NCBI RefSeq assembly: GCF_018860705.1
Contig: NZ_JAHKQA010000038.1
Span: 62,001-126,000, forward strand
Source: Citreicella sp. C3M06
Lineage (GTDB): Bacteria; Pseudomonadota; Alphaproteobacteria; Rhodobacterales; Rhodobacteraceae
Length of the DNA: 64,000 nucleotides
Direction: 5' to 3'
Positions 9,099 through 17,146 of this stretch are shown in pieces. Numbering within the stretch: position 1 is the first letter of the stretch; each line of letters begins with the position of its first letter. The notes below the pieces were generated by a model. It saw nothing but the letters and a program-made list of their open reading frames with translations. It did no database searches and was not told the DNA's origin. Both the position numbers and the translations under genes were made by a program.

Positions 9099-9150
9099 GC
9101 AGCCCCCCTTGGGCCGAAACGAATCCCGGCCAGGACAGAAAGACCAGAGG

Positions 9151-10149
9151 TTAACGGGGCCATGGGTCCTGTAAACCTTCTTCTGCGGCGATCTTGTCCA
9201 TCACCCGCACCAGCTCGGCGCTGATTCCCGGTTCGGACAGCGCGTGCCCGGCATTGCGGATCATCCGCAGATCGCAATCGGGCCAAGCCTGCGCCAGCTC
9301 CCACGCGCGGCGCGGCGGGCAGATCATGTCGTAGCGCCCCTGCACGATCACGCCGGGGATGTCCGCCAGCCGATCGACATTGTTCAGGATCCAGCCATCC
9401 TCTTCGAGGAAGCCCGCATTGACGAAATAATGGTTTTCCAGCCGGGCAAAGGCGCGGGCGTAATCGCCGGGCGCATCGCCGCCGCTGCCGTTGGAATAGA
9501 CCGAGGCCAGCGCGTTTTCCCAGCTGGCCCAGGCGCGGGCAAAGCGCGTCTCTTCCAGCACGTTGCCCGAGAACAGCCGCCGGTGATAGGCGGCGATCAG
9601 ATCGCCCTGCTCGTCCTCGGGAATCATGTCGCGGAACCGCGCCCATGGCTCGGGCCAGAACTGCCCCGCGCCGCCGCCATAGAACCAGTCAAGCTCGGCC
9701 TGTGTCATCATGAAGACGCCGCGCAGCACCAGCCGCCGCACCCGCTCCGGATGTGAGATGCCGTAGATCAGCGACAGCGTCGCGCCCCAGCTGCCGCCAA
9801 AGACGATGAAATCCTCGATCCCCAGCGCCTCGCGGATCGCCTCGATATCGCGCACGAGATGCCAAGTGGTGTTGCCCTCGACCGAGGCATGGGGCTGCGA
9901 GCGCCCGCACCCGCGCTGATCGAACAGCACCACGCGATAGGCGCGCGGATCGAAATAGCGGCGCATGGCGGGCGAACAGGCGCCACCGGGGCCTCCGTGA
10001 AGCACGATGACCGGCAGACCTCGGGGGTTGCCGCATTGTTCGACATAGATCTTGTGTCCATCGCCCATGTCGATCATGCGTTGGTCGAATGGGTCGATGG
10101 GCGGATAGAGATACTGCACTGCGCTCTTTTGGCCCGAGTTTTTGTCCAT
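9151..10149 (-). CDS. pip: Prolyl (proline) iminopeptidase
   Basis: A 332-residue alpha/beta hydrolase of peptidase family S33 that removes N-terminal proline from peptides in the cytoplasm. Diagnostic motifs are HGGPGG (51-56, oxyanion region), DQRGCGRS (77-84), and the nucleophile elbow GGSWG with Ser120. The C-terminal His lies in [11 protein letters not shown]. Length and N-terminus ([20 protein letters not shown]) match the classical Pip group. It is downstream of, but not obviously cotranscribed with, its divergent neighbour ubiG; the 53 bases between their starts must hold both promoters. Confidence 0.92.
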   Translation of the reverse strand: MDKNSGQKSAVQYLYPPIDPFDQRMIDMGDGHKIYVEQCGNPRGLPVIVLHGGPGGACSPAMRRYFDPRAYRVVLFDQRGCGRSQPHASVEGNTTWHLVRDIEAIREALGIEDFIVFGGSWGATLSLIYGISHPERVRRLVLRGVFMMTQAELDWFYGGGAGQFWPEPWARFRDMIPEDEQGDLIAAYHRRLFSGNVLEETRFARAWASWENALASVYSNGSGGDAPGDYARAFARLENHYFVNAGFLEEDGWILNNVDRLADIPGVIVQGRYDMICPPRRAWELAQAWPDCDLRMIRNAGHALSEPGISAELVRVMDKIAAEEGLQDPWPR

Positions 10150-10202
10150 ATCAGGACTATATTGGCAGGCAGGCCCGAATGACCATGGGGGAAATTCAAG
10201 AT

Positions 10203-10949
10203 ATGAGCATCACTGTCGACCCAGCCGAGATCGCCAAGTTCGAGGCGATGGCCGCCGAATGGTGGGACCCTGCCGGCAAGTTCAAACCGCTGCACATGAT
10301 GAACCCGGTGCGGCTTGATTACATCACCCGGCAGGTGGCCGCCGAATACGGTCGCGACCTTGCGTCGGATCGCCCGTTCGAAGGGCTGCGCATCGTCGAT
10401 ATCGGCTGCGGCGGCGGTCTGCTCTGCGAGCCGATGGCACGGCTTGGCGCCACCGTGGTCGGCGTCGATGCCGCCGAGCGCAACATTCCCGTGGCGCAAC
10501 TGCACGCGCAGCAATCGGAGCTGACGATCGACTATCGTCACACCACCGCCGAAGCGCTTTCCGCAACGGGCGAGAAATTCGACGTGGTGCTCAATATGGA
10601 GGTGGTCGAGCATGTGGCCGACCCCCTCGCCTATCTGAGCGCCTGCCGCGCCCTGCTCAAACCCGGCGCGCTGCACCTGTGTTCGACGCTGAATCGCAAC
10701 GCGAAAAGCTTTGCGATGGCGATTCTCGGCGCGGAATGGGTGATGCGCTGGCTGCCTAAGGGCACCCATGACTGGCAGAAATTCATCACGCCGGACGAGC
10801 TTTACGAGCTGTTGCGCCGCGCCGGGCTGACCCCGGTCGACCGCAAGGGATATGTGTTCAACCCGATCAGCTGGGCCTGGCATATTTCCGATCGCGACCT
10901 GTCGGTCAACTACGTGACCGCCGCCCTCGCCCCGGGAGAAAAAGCATGA
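10203..10949 (+). CDS. ubiG: Bifunctional 2-polyprenyl-6-hydroxyphenol methylase/3-demethylubiquinol 3-O-methyltransferase
   Basis: A 248-residue SAM-dependent methyltransferase carrying out both O-methylations of ubiquinone synthesis. The SAM motif DIGCGGG lies at 66-72, and the family landmarks [20 protein letters not shown] (about 19-38) and [11 protein letters not shown] are present. The start at 10203 gives the normal UbiG length and has a GGGGGAA purine tract upstream; in-frame ATGs at 10179 and 10185 are alternatives. The stop overlaps the next gene (YciI-like) by four bases, so the two are translationally coupled. Confidence 0.95.
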   Translation: MSITVDPAEIAKFEAMAAEWWDPAGKFKPLHMMNPVRLDYITRQVAAEYGRDLASDRPFEGLRIVDIGCGGGLLCEPMARLGATVVGVDAAERNIPVAQLHAQQSELTIDYRHTTAEALSATGEKFDVVLNMEVVEHVADPLAYLSACRALLKPGALHLCSTLNRNAKSFAMAILGAEWVMRWLPKGTHDWQKFITPDELYELLRRAGLTPVDRKGYVFNPISWAWHISDRDLSVNYVTAALAPGEKA

Positions 10950-11251
10950 GCCTGATTCCCGAGGGCAACCGCCTGTTCGTCATCGACATCGACTACACCG
11001 CGCCCTTCGAAGAGGTGCAAAAGGTGCTGGCGCCGCACATGGACTACGTGCGCGCCTGCTATGCCTCGGGGGTGTTCTTGATGTCGGGGCCCAAAGAGCC
11101 GCGCACCGGCGGCATCGTCATCGCGCAAGGCACACGGGCGCAGATCGACGGTATCATCGCGGGCGATCCATTCACCACCGCCGGGGTGGTTGCGACCACG
11201 ATCACCGAATTTTCCGCGTCGAACATGGCCGAGGCGCTGAAGGCGCTCTAG
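10946..11251 (+). CDS. YciI family protein
   Basis: A 101-residue single-domain protein of the YciI/YCII-related ferredoxin-like fold ([20 protein letters not shown] and a DPFTTAGVV stretch). Members form dimers with a conserved His/Asp cleft and are suspected hydrolases or ligand-binding proteins, but most have no known substrate. It overlaps the ubiG stop by ATGA and its own stop overlaps the convergent MarR gene by four bases. Cotranscription with ubiG hints at no clear pathway link. Confidence 0.85.
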   Translation: MSLIPEGNRLFVIDIDYTAPFEEVQKVLAPHMDYVRACYASGVFLMSGPKEPRTGGIVIAQGTRAQIDGIIAGDPFTTAGVVATTITEFSASNMAEALKAL

Positions 11252-11688
11252 TCGCCCTCGAGCTTGAGGCGTAAGTCGCGCAGCACCGGCAGCATGGCCC
11301 GCACCTTTTCGGCGCCAATCTCGCCGACCAGCTCGGTCACCACCGGGGCCATCGCCAGCAAGGCCGCCTCGCGGGCGTTCTTGCCAGCGGTGCTGATCGC
11401 CACCATCTTGCGCCGCGCATCGTCCCAATCGGGGCGGATATGCACGTAACCGGCCATCTCCAGCTTGGCGAGCGTGTTGGTCATCGCCCCTCGCGTGACA
11501 TGAAAGCTACGCGCCAGCTGCGCCGGGCTGCGTTCGTCCTGCGCCCGCGCCAGATGGTTCAGCACAGAGAAATGCGAGATTTCCATCTTGTTGGGCAGCA
11601 CGCGCGTCAATCTGTTCCGCAGGAGCTGGTCCGCGGTCAGGATCTCGCTAAAGAGCGATATGGCAAGCGCGGTCTCTGGTTTGGTCAT
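11248..11688 (-). CDS. MarR family transcriptional regulator
   Basis: A 146-residue winged-helix regulator. The region from about residue 30 to 115 (MEISHFSVLNHLARAQDERS, SFHVTRGAMTNTLAKLEMAG, and the wing DWDDARRKMVAIS) is a typical MarR domain with flanking dimerisation helices. Start chosen at 11688 (MTKPETALAIS); an upstream in-frame start at 11745 would add 19 residues that do not look like MarR. The target and ligand are unknown. The 3' end overlaps the convergent YciI gene by four bases. Confidence 0.9.
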   Translation of the reverse strand: MTKPETALAISLFSEILTADQLLRNRLTRVLPNKMEISHFSVLNHLARAQDERSPAQLARSFHVTRGAMTNTLAKLEMAGYVHIRPDWDDARRKMVAISTAGKNAREAALLAMAPVVTELVGEIGAEKVRAMLPVLRDLRLKLEGD

Positions 11689-11754
11689 TCTGCCGTGTCT
11701 GTCTGGGTGCCGCTCGTTCTGGACCGCAACCCCCGAACGGGTCAACCGGAAAGC

Positions 11755-12015
11755 TCAAGCTGCGGCGAGAAGCGCATCGAGCTTGCCGTCGCGTTCCAGC
11801 GCATATAATTCGTCGCAACCGCCCACATGTGTCTTGCCGACAAAGATCTGCGGCACGGTGCGCCCGCCATTGGCGCGCTGGGTCATTTCCGCACGGCGCG
11901 AGGGCTCGACCGCAAGGTCGATCTCGTGAAACGCCGCGCCTTTCGAATTCAGCAGGCGCTTGGCAGCCTGACAATAGCCGCAATAGGGGGTGGTGTAGAT
12001 CTCGATCGGTTGCAT
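11755..12015 (-). CDS. grxC: Glutaredoxin 3
   Basis: An 86-residue glutathione-dependent dithiol oxidoreductase. The active site is C12-G-Y-C15 (TTPYCGYC; many GrxC proteins have CPYC), followed by the cis-proline loop TVPQIFVG and the glutathione-binding GGCDEL. It reduces protein disulfides and glutathione mixed disulfides in the cytoplasm. Start at 12015 (MQPIEIYTTP) fits the family; an ATG at 12036 would add seven residues. It is 36 bases downstream of comF on the same strand, an arrangement common in Rhodobacteraceae, so the two are probably cotranscribed. Confidence 0.95.
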   Translation of the reverse strand: MQPIEIYTTPYCGYCQAAKRLLNSKGAAFHEIDLAVEPSRRAEMTQRANGGRTVPQIFVGKTHVGGCDELYALERDGKLDALLAAA

Positions 12016-12051
12016 CAACGGGGCCTTTCGCTTCAAGCTATTTCACCGGAT

Positions 12052-12780
12052 CTAAGCCTCCTTTGCAACGCGCGCCAGTACACTGACGCAAACTTCACTG
12101 GCGCCTGCCGCAAGACAGGCCTCGGTTGCCGCACAAAGCGTCGCACCGGATGTCAGGACATCATCGACGATCAGCACCGGGCGGCCCGCAATCGCCGCCA
12201 CGCGCGACGGGCGCACCCGCAGCACATCGCTCAGCGTGGTATAGCGCTGCTCGCGGGTCTTGCCCTCGAGCGAGGCGGTATGCCGGAGCCGTTCCAGCGC
12301 ATCGGGCGCATGGTCGATCCCGAGCTCGCGCGACAGCGCACGCGACAACAGCGCCGACTGGTTGTAGCGGCGTTTAAAATGGCGCCGGAAATGCAGCGGG
12401 ATGGGCACCGCCACCATGTTCTCGCGCAGCAATGGCCGGATCTGGCGCGCCATCCACACGGCGGCGGGCAGCGCGATGTCGTGGCGATCGCCGTGCTTGA
12501 GCATCAGCACCAGCTTTCGCCCATTGTCCTTGTAGACAAGCCCCGCCCGCCCCTGGCTCCACGCCGGGGGCGTGGTCAGGCAGTCGTCGCAGAATTCCGC
12601 ATCCTCCGAATCGCCGATCAGCGGCACCCCGCAGCAATCGCAGACCAGCCCCGAGATGAACGGCGTATCGCGCCAGCAGGGGCCGCACAGGCCGAAATCG
12701 GTTTCCACCAGCCCGCCGCAGATCAGGCAGCGCGACGGGTAGACCAGCTTCAGCACGGTTTGCAACGCGGGCATGAACAT
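12052..12780 (-). CDS. comF: ComF family phosphoribosyltransferase-like protein
   Basis: A 242-residue protein with an N-terminal zinc-ribbon-like region of paired cysteines (CLICGG, CGPC, CDCCG, CDDC within residues about 17-75) and a C-terminal type I phosphoribosyltransferase domain with the PRPP loop VLIVDDVLTSGATL at about 202-215. The family is related to Gram-positive ComFC, which helps DNA uptake; in Gram-negatives homologues (GntX/ComF) are linked to use of DNA as nutrient or to competence. Divergent from the methyltransferase gene, with 14 bases between their starts. Confidence 0.9.
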   Translation of the reverse strand: MFMPALQTVLKLVYPSRCLICGGLVETDFGLCGPCWRDTPFISGLVCDCCGVPLIGDSEDAEFCDDCLTTPPAWSQGRAGLVYKDNGRKLVLMLKHGDRHDIALPAAVWMARQIRPLLRENMVAVPIPLHFRRHFKRRYNQSALLSRALSRELGIDHAPDALERLRHTASLEGKTREQRYTTLSDVLRVRPSRVAAIAGRPVLIVDDVLTSGATLCAATEACLAAGASEVCVSVLARVAKEA

Positions 12781-12794
12781 TCTAACTGTCCTCC

Positions 12795-13613
12795 ATGACC
12801 AGTCCCGCGCCCCTCGTCGACCGCCCCGCCCTTGCCCGGCACAGATCTCGTGCCGCGAGCAACCCCGCGCTGTTTCTGCACGAGGCCGCCCGCGACGAGG
12901 TGCAGGATCGCCTCTTCGTGGTTAACAGAACGTTTAAATCACCGGTCGTGGTGAGCCCTTTTCCGCAGGTCTGGCAGGAAATGCTGCCGGGGCTGGACGT
13001 TATTCCTGACGAGGACGTGCTGGCGCTCAAACAGGGCGCGCATGATCTGGTGATCCACGCGATGGCGCTGCATTGGTCGAATGATCCGGTCGGCCAGCTG
13101 GTGCAATGCCGCCGCGCGCTGGCGCCGGACGGGCTGTGCCTTGCGCTGTGTTTCGGCGGGCAGACCCTCAGCGAGCTGCGCAGCGCGCTTGGTCAGGCGG
13201 AAATCGAGATCTCCGGCGGCCTGTCCCCGCGGGTGCTGCCGATGGGCGAGATCCGCGACCTTGGCGGGCTTTTGCAACGCGCCGGGCTGGCGCTGCCGGT
13301 GGCCGACAGCTTTGCGCTGACCGCGAGCTATGAAAGCCCGCTGCACCTGATGCGCGACCTGCGCGCGATGGGAGAGACCAACGCCTTGAGCGCGCGGCTG
13401 AAACAGCCCACGCGGCGCGCCGTGATGCTGCGCGCCGCCCAGCTTTACGCGCAGACCTTCGGAACCGATGGCCGCATCCCCGCCACCTACGAAATCGTCA
13501 CGCTGACCGGCTGGGCCCCAGATGACAGCCAACAAAAGCCGCTGCGCCCCGGATCTGCGGCGCATCGTCTCGCCGATGTACTGAATACGCGGGAAACGCC
13601 CCTGAGCGATTGA
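12795..13613 (+). CDS. SAM-dependent methyltransferase domain protein (BioC/NDUFAF5-like)
   Basis: A 272-residue protein. The central part (HDLVIHAMALHWSNDPVGQL, then RRALAPDGLCLALCFGG) is the second half of a class I methyltransferase fold as seen in BioC and mitochondrial NDUFAF5; the N-terminal glycine-rich SAM loop is weak, as is usual in the NDUFAF5 branch. The C-terminus (EIVTLTGWAPDDSQQKPLRP) is typical of the alphaproteobacterial members. NDUFAF5 hydroxylates an arginine of a complex I subunit; whether this bacterial protein does the same is inference. Its stop overlaps the longest possible hemH frame, but hemH most likely starts 54 bases later. Confidence 0.78.
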   Translation: MTSPAPLVDRPALARHRSRAASNPALFLHEAARDEVQDRLFVVNRTFKSPVVVSPFPQVWQEMLPGLDVIPDEDVLALKQGAHDLVIHAMALHWSNDPVGQLVQCRRALAPDGLCLALCFGGQTLSELRSALGQAEIEISGGLSPRVLPMGEIRDLGGLLQRAGLALPVADSFALTASYESPLHLMRDLRAMGETNALSARLKQPTRRAVMLRAAQLYAQTFGTDGRIPATYEIVTLTGWAPDDSQQKPLRPGSAAHRLADVLNTRETPLSD

Positions 13614-13666
13614 TTCATTCAGAATCTGCGATACCTAAGCAAAACACTTTGGGAAAAGGTCAGGAA

Positions 13667-14719
13667 ATGCTCGACGACACCGCCAGCCGCCCCGTTCACG
13701 CCCCCGCCGACCACCCGAAGGTGGCCGCGCCGAAAGTCGGCATTCTGCTCGCCAACCTTGGCACGCCGGATCACTACAGCTATTGGCCGATGCGCCGGTA
13801 TCTTAGTGAGTTTCTTTCGGATCAGCGGGTTATCGACTATCCGAAATGGAAATGGCAGCCGCTGCTTCAGACCATCATCCTGACCAAGCGGCCCTTCAGC
13901 TCTGGCAGGAACTACAAGTCGATCTGGAACGAGGAGCTGAATGAAAGCCCTCTGATGACGATCACCAAGCAGCAGAGCGCCGCCATCGCCGCACGGATGC
14001 AGGCGCAGTACGGCGATCAGGTGATGGTCGATTACTGCATGCGCTACGGCAACCCGTCAACGCAGTCCAAGGTCGATGCGATGGTCAAGGCCGGTTGCCG
14101 CAAGATCCTGTTCTTCCCGCTCTATCCGCAATACGCCGGAGCGACCTCCGCCACCGCCAACGACCAGTTCTTCCGGGCGCTGATGGATCAGTCCTGGCAA
14201 CCGACGGCCCGCGTCGTCGATCCCTACTTCGAACATCCGCAATATATCGAGGCCCTCGCCCAGTCGGTCGAACGCGGCTATGCGGCGCTGCCGGAGAAGC
14301 CCGACATGCTGGTGGTGAGTTATCACGGCATGCCGAAACGCTACCTGATGCAGGGCGACCCCTACCATTGCCAATGTCAGAAGACGACGCGCCTGCTGCG
14401 CGAACGGCTGGGCTGGGACGAGACGCAGATCACCACGACCTTTCAATCGGTGTTCGGCCCCGAGGAATGGCTCAAGCCCTACACTGTCGATCATGTCGCC
14501 GAGCTGGCGAAACAGGGCAAGAAAAACATCGCGGTGATTGCCCCTGCGTTTTCCGCCGACTGCATCGAGACGCTGGAAGAGATCAACGAGGAAATCCGCG
14601 AAAGCTTTGAACACGCGGGCGGCCAGCGGTTCAGCTATATTCCCTGCCTCAACGACGACGGTGCGCATATCGATGCGCTGTGCACGGTGATTTCAGAGAA
14701 TCTTGGCGGCTGGGTCTAG
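13667..14719 (+). CDS. hemH: Ferrochelatase
   Basis: A 350-residue enzyme inserting ferrous iron into protoporphyrin IX, the last step of heme synthesis. Motifs visible: GILLANLGTPD near the N-terminus, the family signature around SYHGMPKRY with the catalytic His, a QGDPYHCQCQKT stretch, and APAFSADCIETLEEI with the conserved Glu. ATG 13667 is preceded by AAGGTCAGGAA; an upstream in-frame start at 13610 would add 19 residues not typical of the family. Transcription probably ends at the hairpin at 14755-14784. Confidence 0.96.
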   Translation: MLDDTASRPVHAPADHPKVAAPKVGILLANLGTPDHYSYWPMRRYLSEFLSDQRVIDYPKWKWQPLLQTIILTKRPFSSGRNYKSIWNEELNESPLMTITKQQSAAIAARMQAQYGDQVMVDYCMRYGNPSTQSKVDAMVKAGCRKILFFPLYPQYAGATSATANDQFFRALMDQSWQPTARVVDPYFEHPQYIEALAQSVERGYAALPEKPDMLVVSYHGMPKRYLMQGDPYHCQCQKTTRLLRERLGWDETQITTTFQSVFGPEEWLKPYTVDHVAELAKQGKKNIAVIAPAFSADCIETLEEINEEIRESFEHAGGQRFSYIPCLNDDGAHIDALCTVISENLGGWV

Positions 14720-14754
14720 GACCCGGCCAGCCCGACCCGGGCGCTGGACACAGA

Positions 14755-14784
14755 AAAAGGCGATGCCCGTGGACACCGCCTTTT
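14755..14784. terminator. Bidirectional rho-independent terminator after hemH
   Basis: Arms AAAAGGCG (14755-14762) and CGCCTTTT (14777-14784) pair perfectly around a 14-base loop. The A-run and T-run give a T-tract in either direction, so the element can end hemH on the plus strand and the small exported-protein gene on the minus strand. Confidence 0.7.
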
Positions 14785-14811
14785 CCAAATTCAAAAACCG
14801 AAAACCCGGTA

Positions 14812-15003
14812 TCAGTTCGACGCAGCGGCGGCGATCACGGCGATCAGCAGCAGCGGGATCACGATGCCAGCCGACGACGACGACTGCTGTGCTTCTTCGA
14901 CGACGACAACGGGTTCCATGACCACGTCATCCTTAGCATAGGAGCCAGCCATTGCGGTCGATGCAGTTGCAGCGAAAACGGTGGCGAGAGCGAGTTTCTT
15001 CAT
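14812..15003 (-). CDS. Small exported hypothetical protein, 63 residues
   Basis: The protein starts with a clear Sec signal peptide (MKKLALATVFAATASTAMAG), followed by an acidic, valine-rich stretch (DDVVMEPVVVVEEAQQ), a serine run, and a hydrophobic C-terminal segment (GIVIPLLLIAVIAAAASN) long enough to span a membrane. The start at 15003 is fixed by the signal peptide and a GGAGG ribosome-binding site 6 bases upstream. I recall similar short proteins beside hemH in other roseobacters, but no function is known to me. An inverted repeat lies in the leader at 15022-15050. Confidence 0.75.
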   Translation of the reverse strand: MKKLALATVFAATASTAMAGSYAKDDVVMEPVVVVEEAQQSSSSAGIVIPLLLIAVIAAAASN

Positions 15004-15021
15004 GTTAACCTCCAGAAAATC

Positions 15022-15050
15022 GCTTGTCGTAATGATTTCAAACGACAAGC
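15022..15050. repeat. Nine-base perfect inverted repeat in the leader of the small exported-protein gene
   Basis: GCTTGTCGT (15022-15030) and ACGACAAGC (15042-15050) are exact inverse complements separated by 11 bases, 19 to 47 bases upstream of the ATG and just before the GGAGG. It could be an operator or an mRNA stem that controls access to the ribosome-binding site. Confidence 0.5.
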
Positions 15051-15143
15051 ACCCAAGACTTACCTCGTGAGTCTGTCTAACCAGCAATCAAAGTTTTTTG
15101 CAATCTGACTCACTTCGCCCGTGTCCAGCCTGCCGCAGTATTG

Positions 15144-15734
15144 TCAAATTAGCAACACCTGCGTCCCGACCTCTGCCATGTCGTAAAGAGCTTCGATGTG
15201 CTCATTATACAGGCCCACGCAGCCGTTCGAAGACCGGCGGCCGATCTTGCGGGTGTCATGGGTGCCGTGGATGCGATAGTAGGTCCAGCTCAGATGCAGC
15301 GAGCGGGTGCCAAGAGGATTGTCCGGGCCGGGGCCGACGAAATCGGGCCACTCGGGGTTGCGTTCCTTCATCGACGGCGTCGGACGCCAGCTGGGCTTGG
15401 GGTCCTTGAGGATCACCTCGGTGCGGCCGCGACGGGTCAGATCCTCGGTCAGCGGCACGGAACACGGGTAGAGATGATAGGTGCCGGCCTCTTCCCAGTA
15501 GTGCAAGGCGCGCGACTGGGTATCGACAAGGATCGCGCCCTTGGTCAGGTTCGAGAAATACGGCTGCCAGTCGAGCGAGCGGAAGCTCGACACGTTGCGG
15601 CGTACGATATTAGAGACATCCCGCTCGATCTCGACCGTGCCGGTGCTGTCGAGCGTTTGCGCCAGTGCCGGAGTTCCGACAAATGCCGCTCCGGCCGCAA
15701 GGAACGCGCGCCGGTCAAAACCTGTACCTGCCAT
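15144..15734 (-). CDS. L,D-transpeptidase (YkuD family), exported
   Basis: A 196-residue protein with a Tat-like signal (FDRRAFLAAGAAFVGTPALA) and a YkuD domain from about residue 60. The active-site region reads HGTHDTRK...SSNGCVGLYN: the catalytic Cys and upstream His are present, but the Arg of the common SHGCIR/V motif is Gly. L,D-transpeptidases crosslink peptidoglycan stem peptides or attach lipoproteins in the periplasm. The start at 15734 (MAGTGFDRR) puts the signal peptide at the N-terminus; longer frames upstream are not credible. It is followed on the other strand by a CAP lipoprotein and then a second YkuD gene. Confidence 0.88.
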   Translation of the reverse strand: MAGTGFDRRAFLAAGAAFVGTPALAQTLDSTGTVEIERDVSNIVRRNVSSFRSLDWQPYFSNLTKGAILVDTQSRALHYWEEAGTYHLYPCSVPLTEDLTRRGRTEVILKDPKPSWRPTPSMKERNPEWPDFVGPGPDNPLGTRSLHLSWTYYRIHGTHDTRKIGRRSSNGCVGLYNEHIEALYDMAEVGTQVLLI

Positions 15735-15929
15735 GTGGATCCTGTCCCCCAAGCTGGGTCCGGCCAAGCGCCGGACATACGGATAACAAGGGCACATCAT
15801 ATGACCTGAATGCCGCAGTCGCAAATCAAACCCGGCGCATTCACGCCGATGTGCGTTTGATTGGCAACGCCCAACGCGCTAATCGGGATTAAACCCGAGA
15901 TTTCGATCCGAAACAACCAAGGCAGTATT

Positions 15930-16499
15930 ATGCAAAGACGTGCGTTCTTGATGATGGGGGCGGCGCTGCTGGCGGCAGCCTGTGCCCCCGCGCCCTATAA
16001 CGAAGCTCCGGCGCTTGGACCGGATGGCAAGCCTCTGCCCAAGGTTTACCGGATCTCGGCCAATGACACCGGACGGATCGAATATTCGGTGCTCGATTCG
16101 GTCAACGCGCTGCGTCAGGCCCGCGGGGTTGCGCCGCTGCAGCTGAATGCCCAGCTCAACGCCGCCGCCGCGACCCACTCGCGCGACATGTCGGTGCAGA
16201 ACCGCCCGTGGCATTTCGGCTCGGACGGCTCGTCGCCGATCGACCGGGTGCAGCGCGTCGGCTACACCGGGCGGCTCGTGGGCGAGAACATCTCGGAAAC
16301 CTACGAAACCGAAACCGAAACTCTCGCGGCATGGATGGAAGATCCCGCCACCCGCGACGTGATCCTTGACGCGGCAGCGCGCGATCTGGGCATCGCCTGG
16401 TTTCAGGAGCCGAACGGCAAGATCTGGTGGACGCTGGTCACCGGCGTGCCGAGCGCGTCTTCGATTCCGGGCGCCCAGCAGATCGCCCTCGGGCAGTAA
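15930..16499 (+). CDS. CAP/SCP domain lipoprotein
   Basis: A 189-residue envelope protein. It begins with a lipoprotein signal (RRAFLMMGAALLAAAC, lipobox LAAAC), so it is probably anchored by a lipidated Cys in a membrane. The rest is a CAP (cysteine-rich secretory/PR-1) domain: SVLDSVNALRQARGVAPLQL, then HSRDMSVQNRPWHFGSDGSS with the metal-site His residues, and VGENISETYET. Bacterial CAP proteins are of uncertain function, with roles suggested in cell wall or spore biology. ATG 15930 is chosen because it begins the signal peptide. It sits between two L,D-transpeptidase genes. Confidence 0.88.
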   Translation: MQRRAFLMMGAALLAAACAPAPYNEAPALGPDGKPLPKVYRISANDTGRIEYSVLDSVNALRQARGVAPLQLNAQLNAAAATHSRDMSVQNRPWHFGSDGSSPIDRVQRVGYTGRLVGENISETYETETETLAAWMEDPATRDVILDAAARDLGIAWFQEPNGKIWWTLVTGVPSASSIPGAQQIALGQ

Positions 16500-16513
16500 G
16501 CCCCCCGGTGGCC

Positions 16514-16549
16514 GCGGGCTGACGTGGCGCTTGCCGCACGTCAGCCCGC
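16514..16549. terminator. Strong 13-bp inverted repeat between convergent genes
   Basis: GCGGGCTGACGTG (16514-16526) pairs perfectly with CACGTCAGCCCGC (16537-16549) around a 10-base loop, between the CAP lipoprotein stop and the convergent L,D-transpeptidase stop. There is no T-run on either side, so it may be a weak or processing-type terminator rather than a classical intrinsic one. Confidence 0.5.
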
Positions 16550-16572
16550 CTGCCGGGCGATCGCAGCCTCGA

Positions 16573-17067
16573 TCAGGGGTGAATGGTGATCGGTGTGCCG
16601 TCGCGAACCATGGCGTAGATGTCTTCCATCTCGCGATCGCTCACGGCAATGCAGCCCCAGGTCCAGTCACGCCCGGCGCTGCGGTACGGCGGCGGGGTGC
16701 CGTGAATGAAGATGTCACCGCCGGGGCTCTTGCCCATCGCTTCAGCCTCGGCCCGGTCATCGGGGCTGGGGTAGGACAGGCCGATGCTCAGGTGATACCG
16801 GGAGTTGGGGTTGCGCCGGTCGATGAAATACAGCCCCTCGGGGGTCTTGCCATCGCCCTCGATCTTCTTGTCCCCGGACGGGGCAAAGCCCAGCCCGATG
16901 TCGTAGCTTTCCAGCACCTTGTCGTTGTGCAGCAGATACATGCGCCGGGCGCTTTTCTGCACCACCACATGAGTGATCTCGGGGCCATTGTAGGTTCTGA
17001 ACTTGCTGTTGCTGCACGCCGCGAGGGCACCCGCCACCAGTAGCAGGGCAATCCTGAAAAACCGCAT
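16573..17067 (-). CDS. L,D-transpeptidase family lipoprotein (YkuD domain)
   Basis: A 164-residue protein with a lipoprotein signal (FFRIALLLVAGALAAC). The YkuD domain follows, with VVVQKSARRMYLLHNDKVL, a GDGKTPEGLYFIDRRNPNS stretch and the active-site region FIHGTPPP...RDWTWGCIAVSD containing the His and the catalytic Cys. It resembles the YafK/ErfK-type murein enzymes that form or cleave 3-3 crosslinks or lipoprotein links. Start 17067 (MRFFRIALL) gives the signal at the N-terminus; an upstream frame to 17109 would add 14 residues. Confidence 0.88.
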   Translation of the reverse strand: MRFFRIALLLVAGALAACSNSKFRTYNGPEITHVVVQKSARRMYLLHNDKVLESYDIGLGFAPSGDKKIEGDGKTPEGLYFIDRRNPNSRYHLSIGLSYPSPDDRAEAEAMGKSPGGDIFIHGTPPPYRSAGRDWTWGCIAVSDREMEDIYAMVRDGTPITIHP

Positions 17068-17146
17068 CTGTCCGCTCGTATTGTTATGGGTTGTTTTGCG
17101 GCCAACCATAGCGCGAATTCACCCACCGCGATAGCTCAAGGCGCGC

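Noticed and set aside
12925-12940. TTAACAGAACGTTTAA as a CtrA-like site
   Set aside because: The spacer is eight bases rather than seven and it lies inside the methyltransferase coding sequence.
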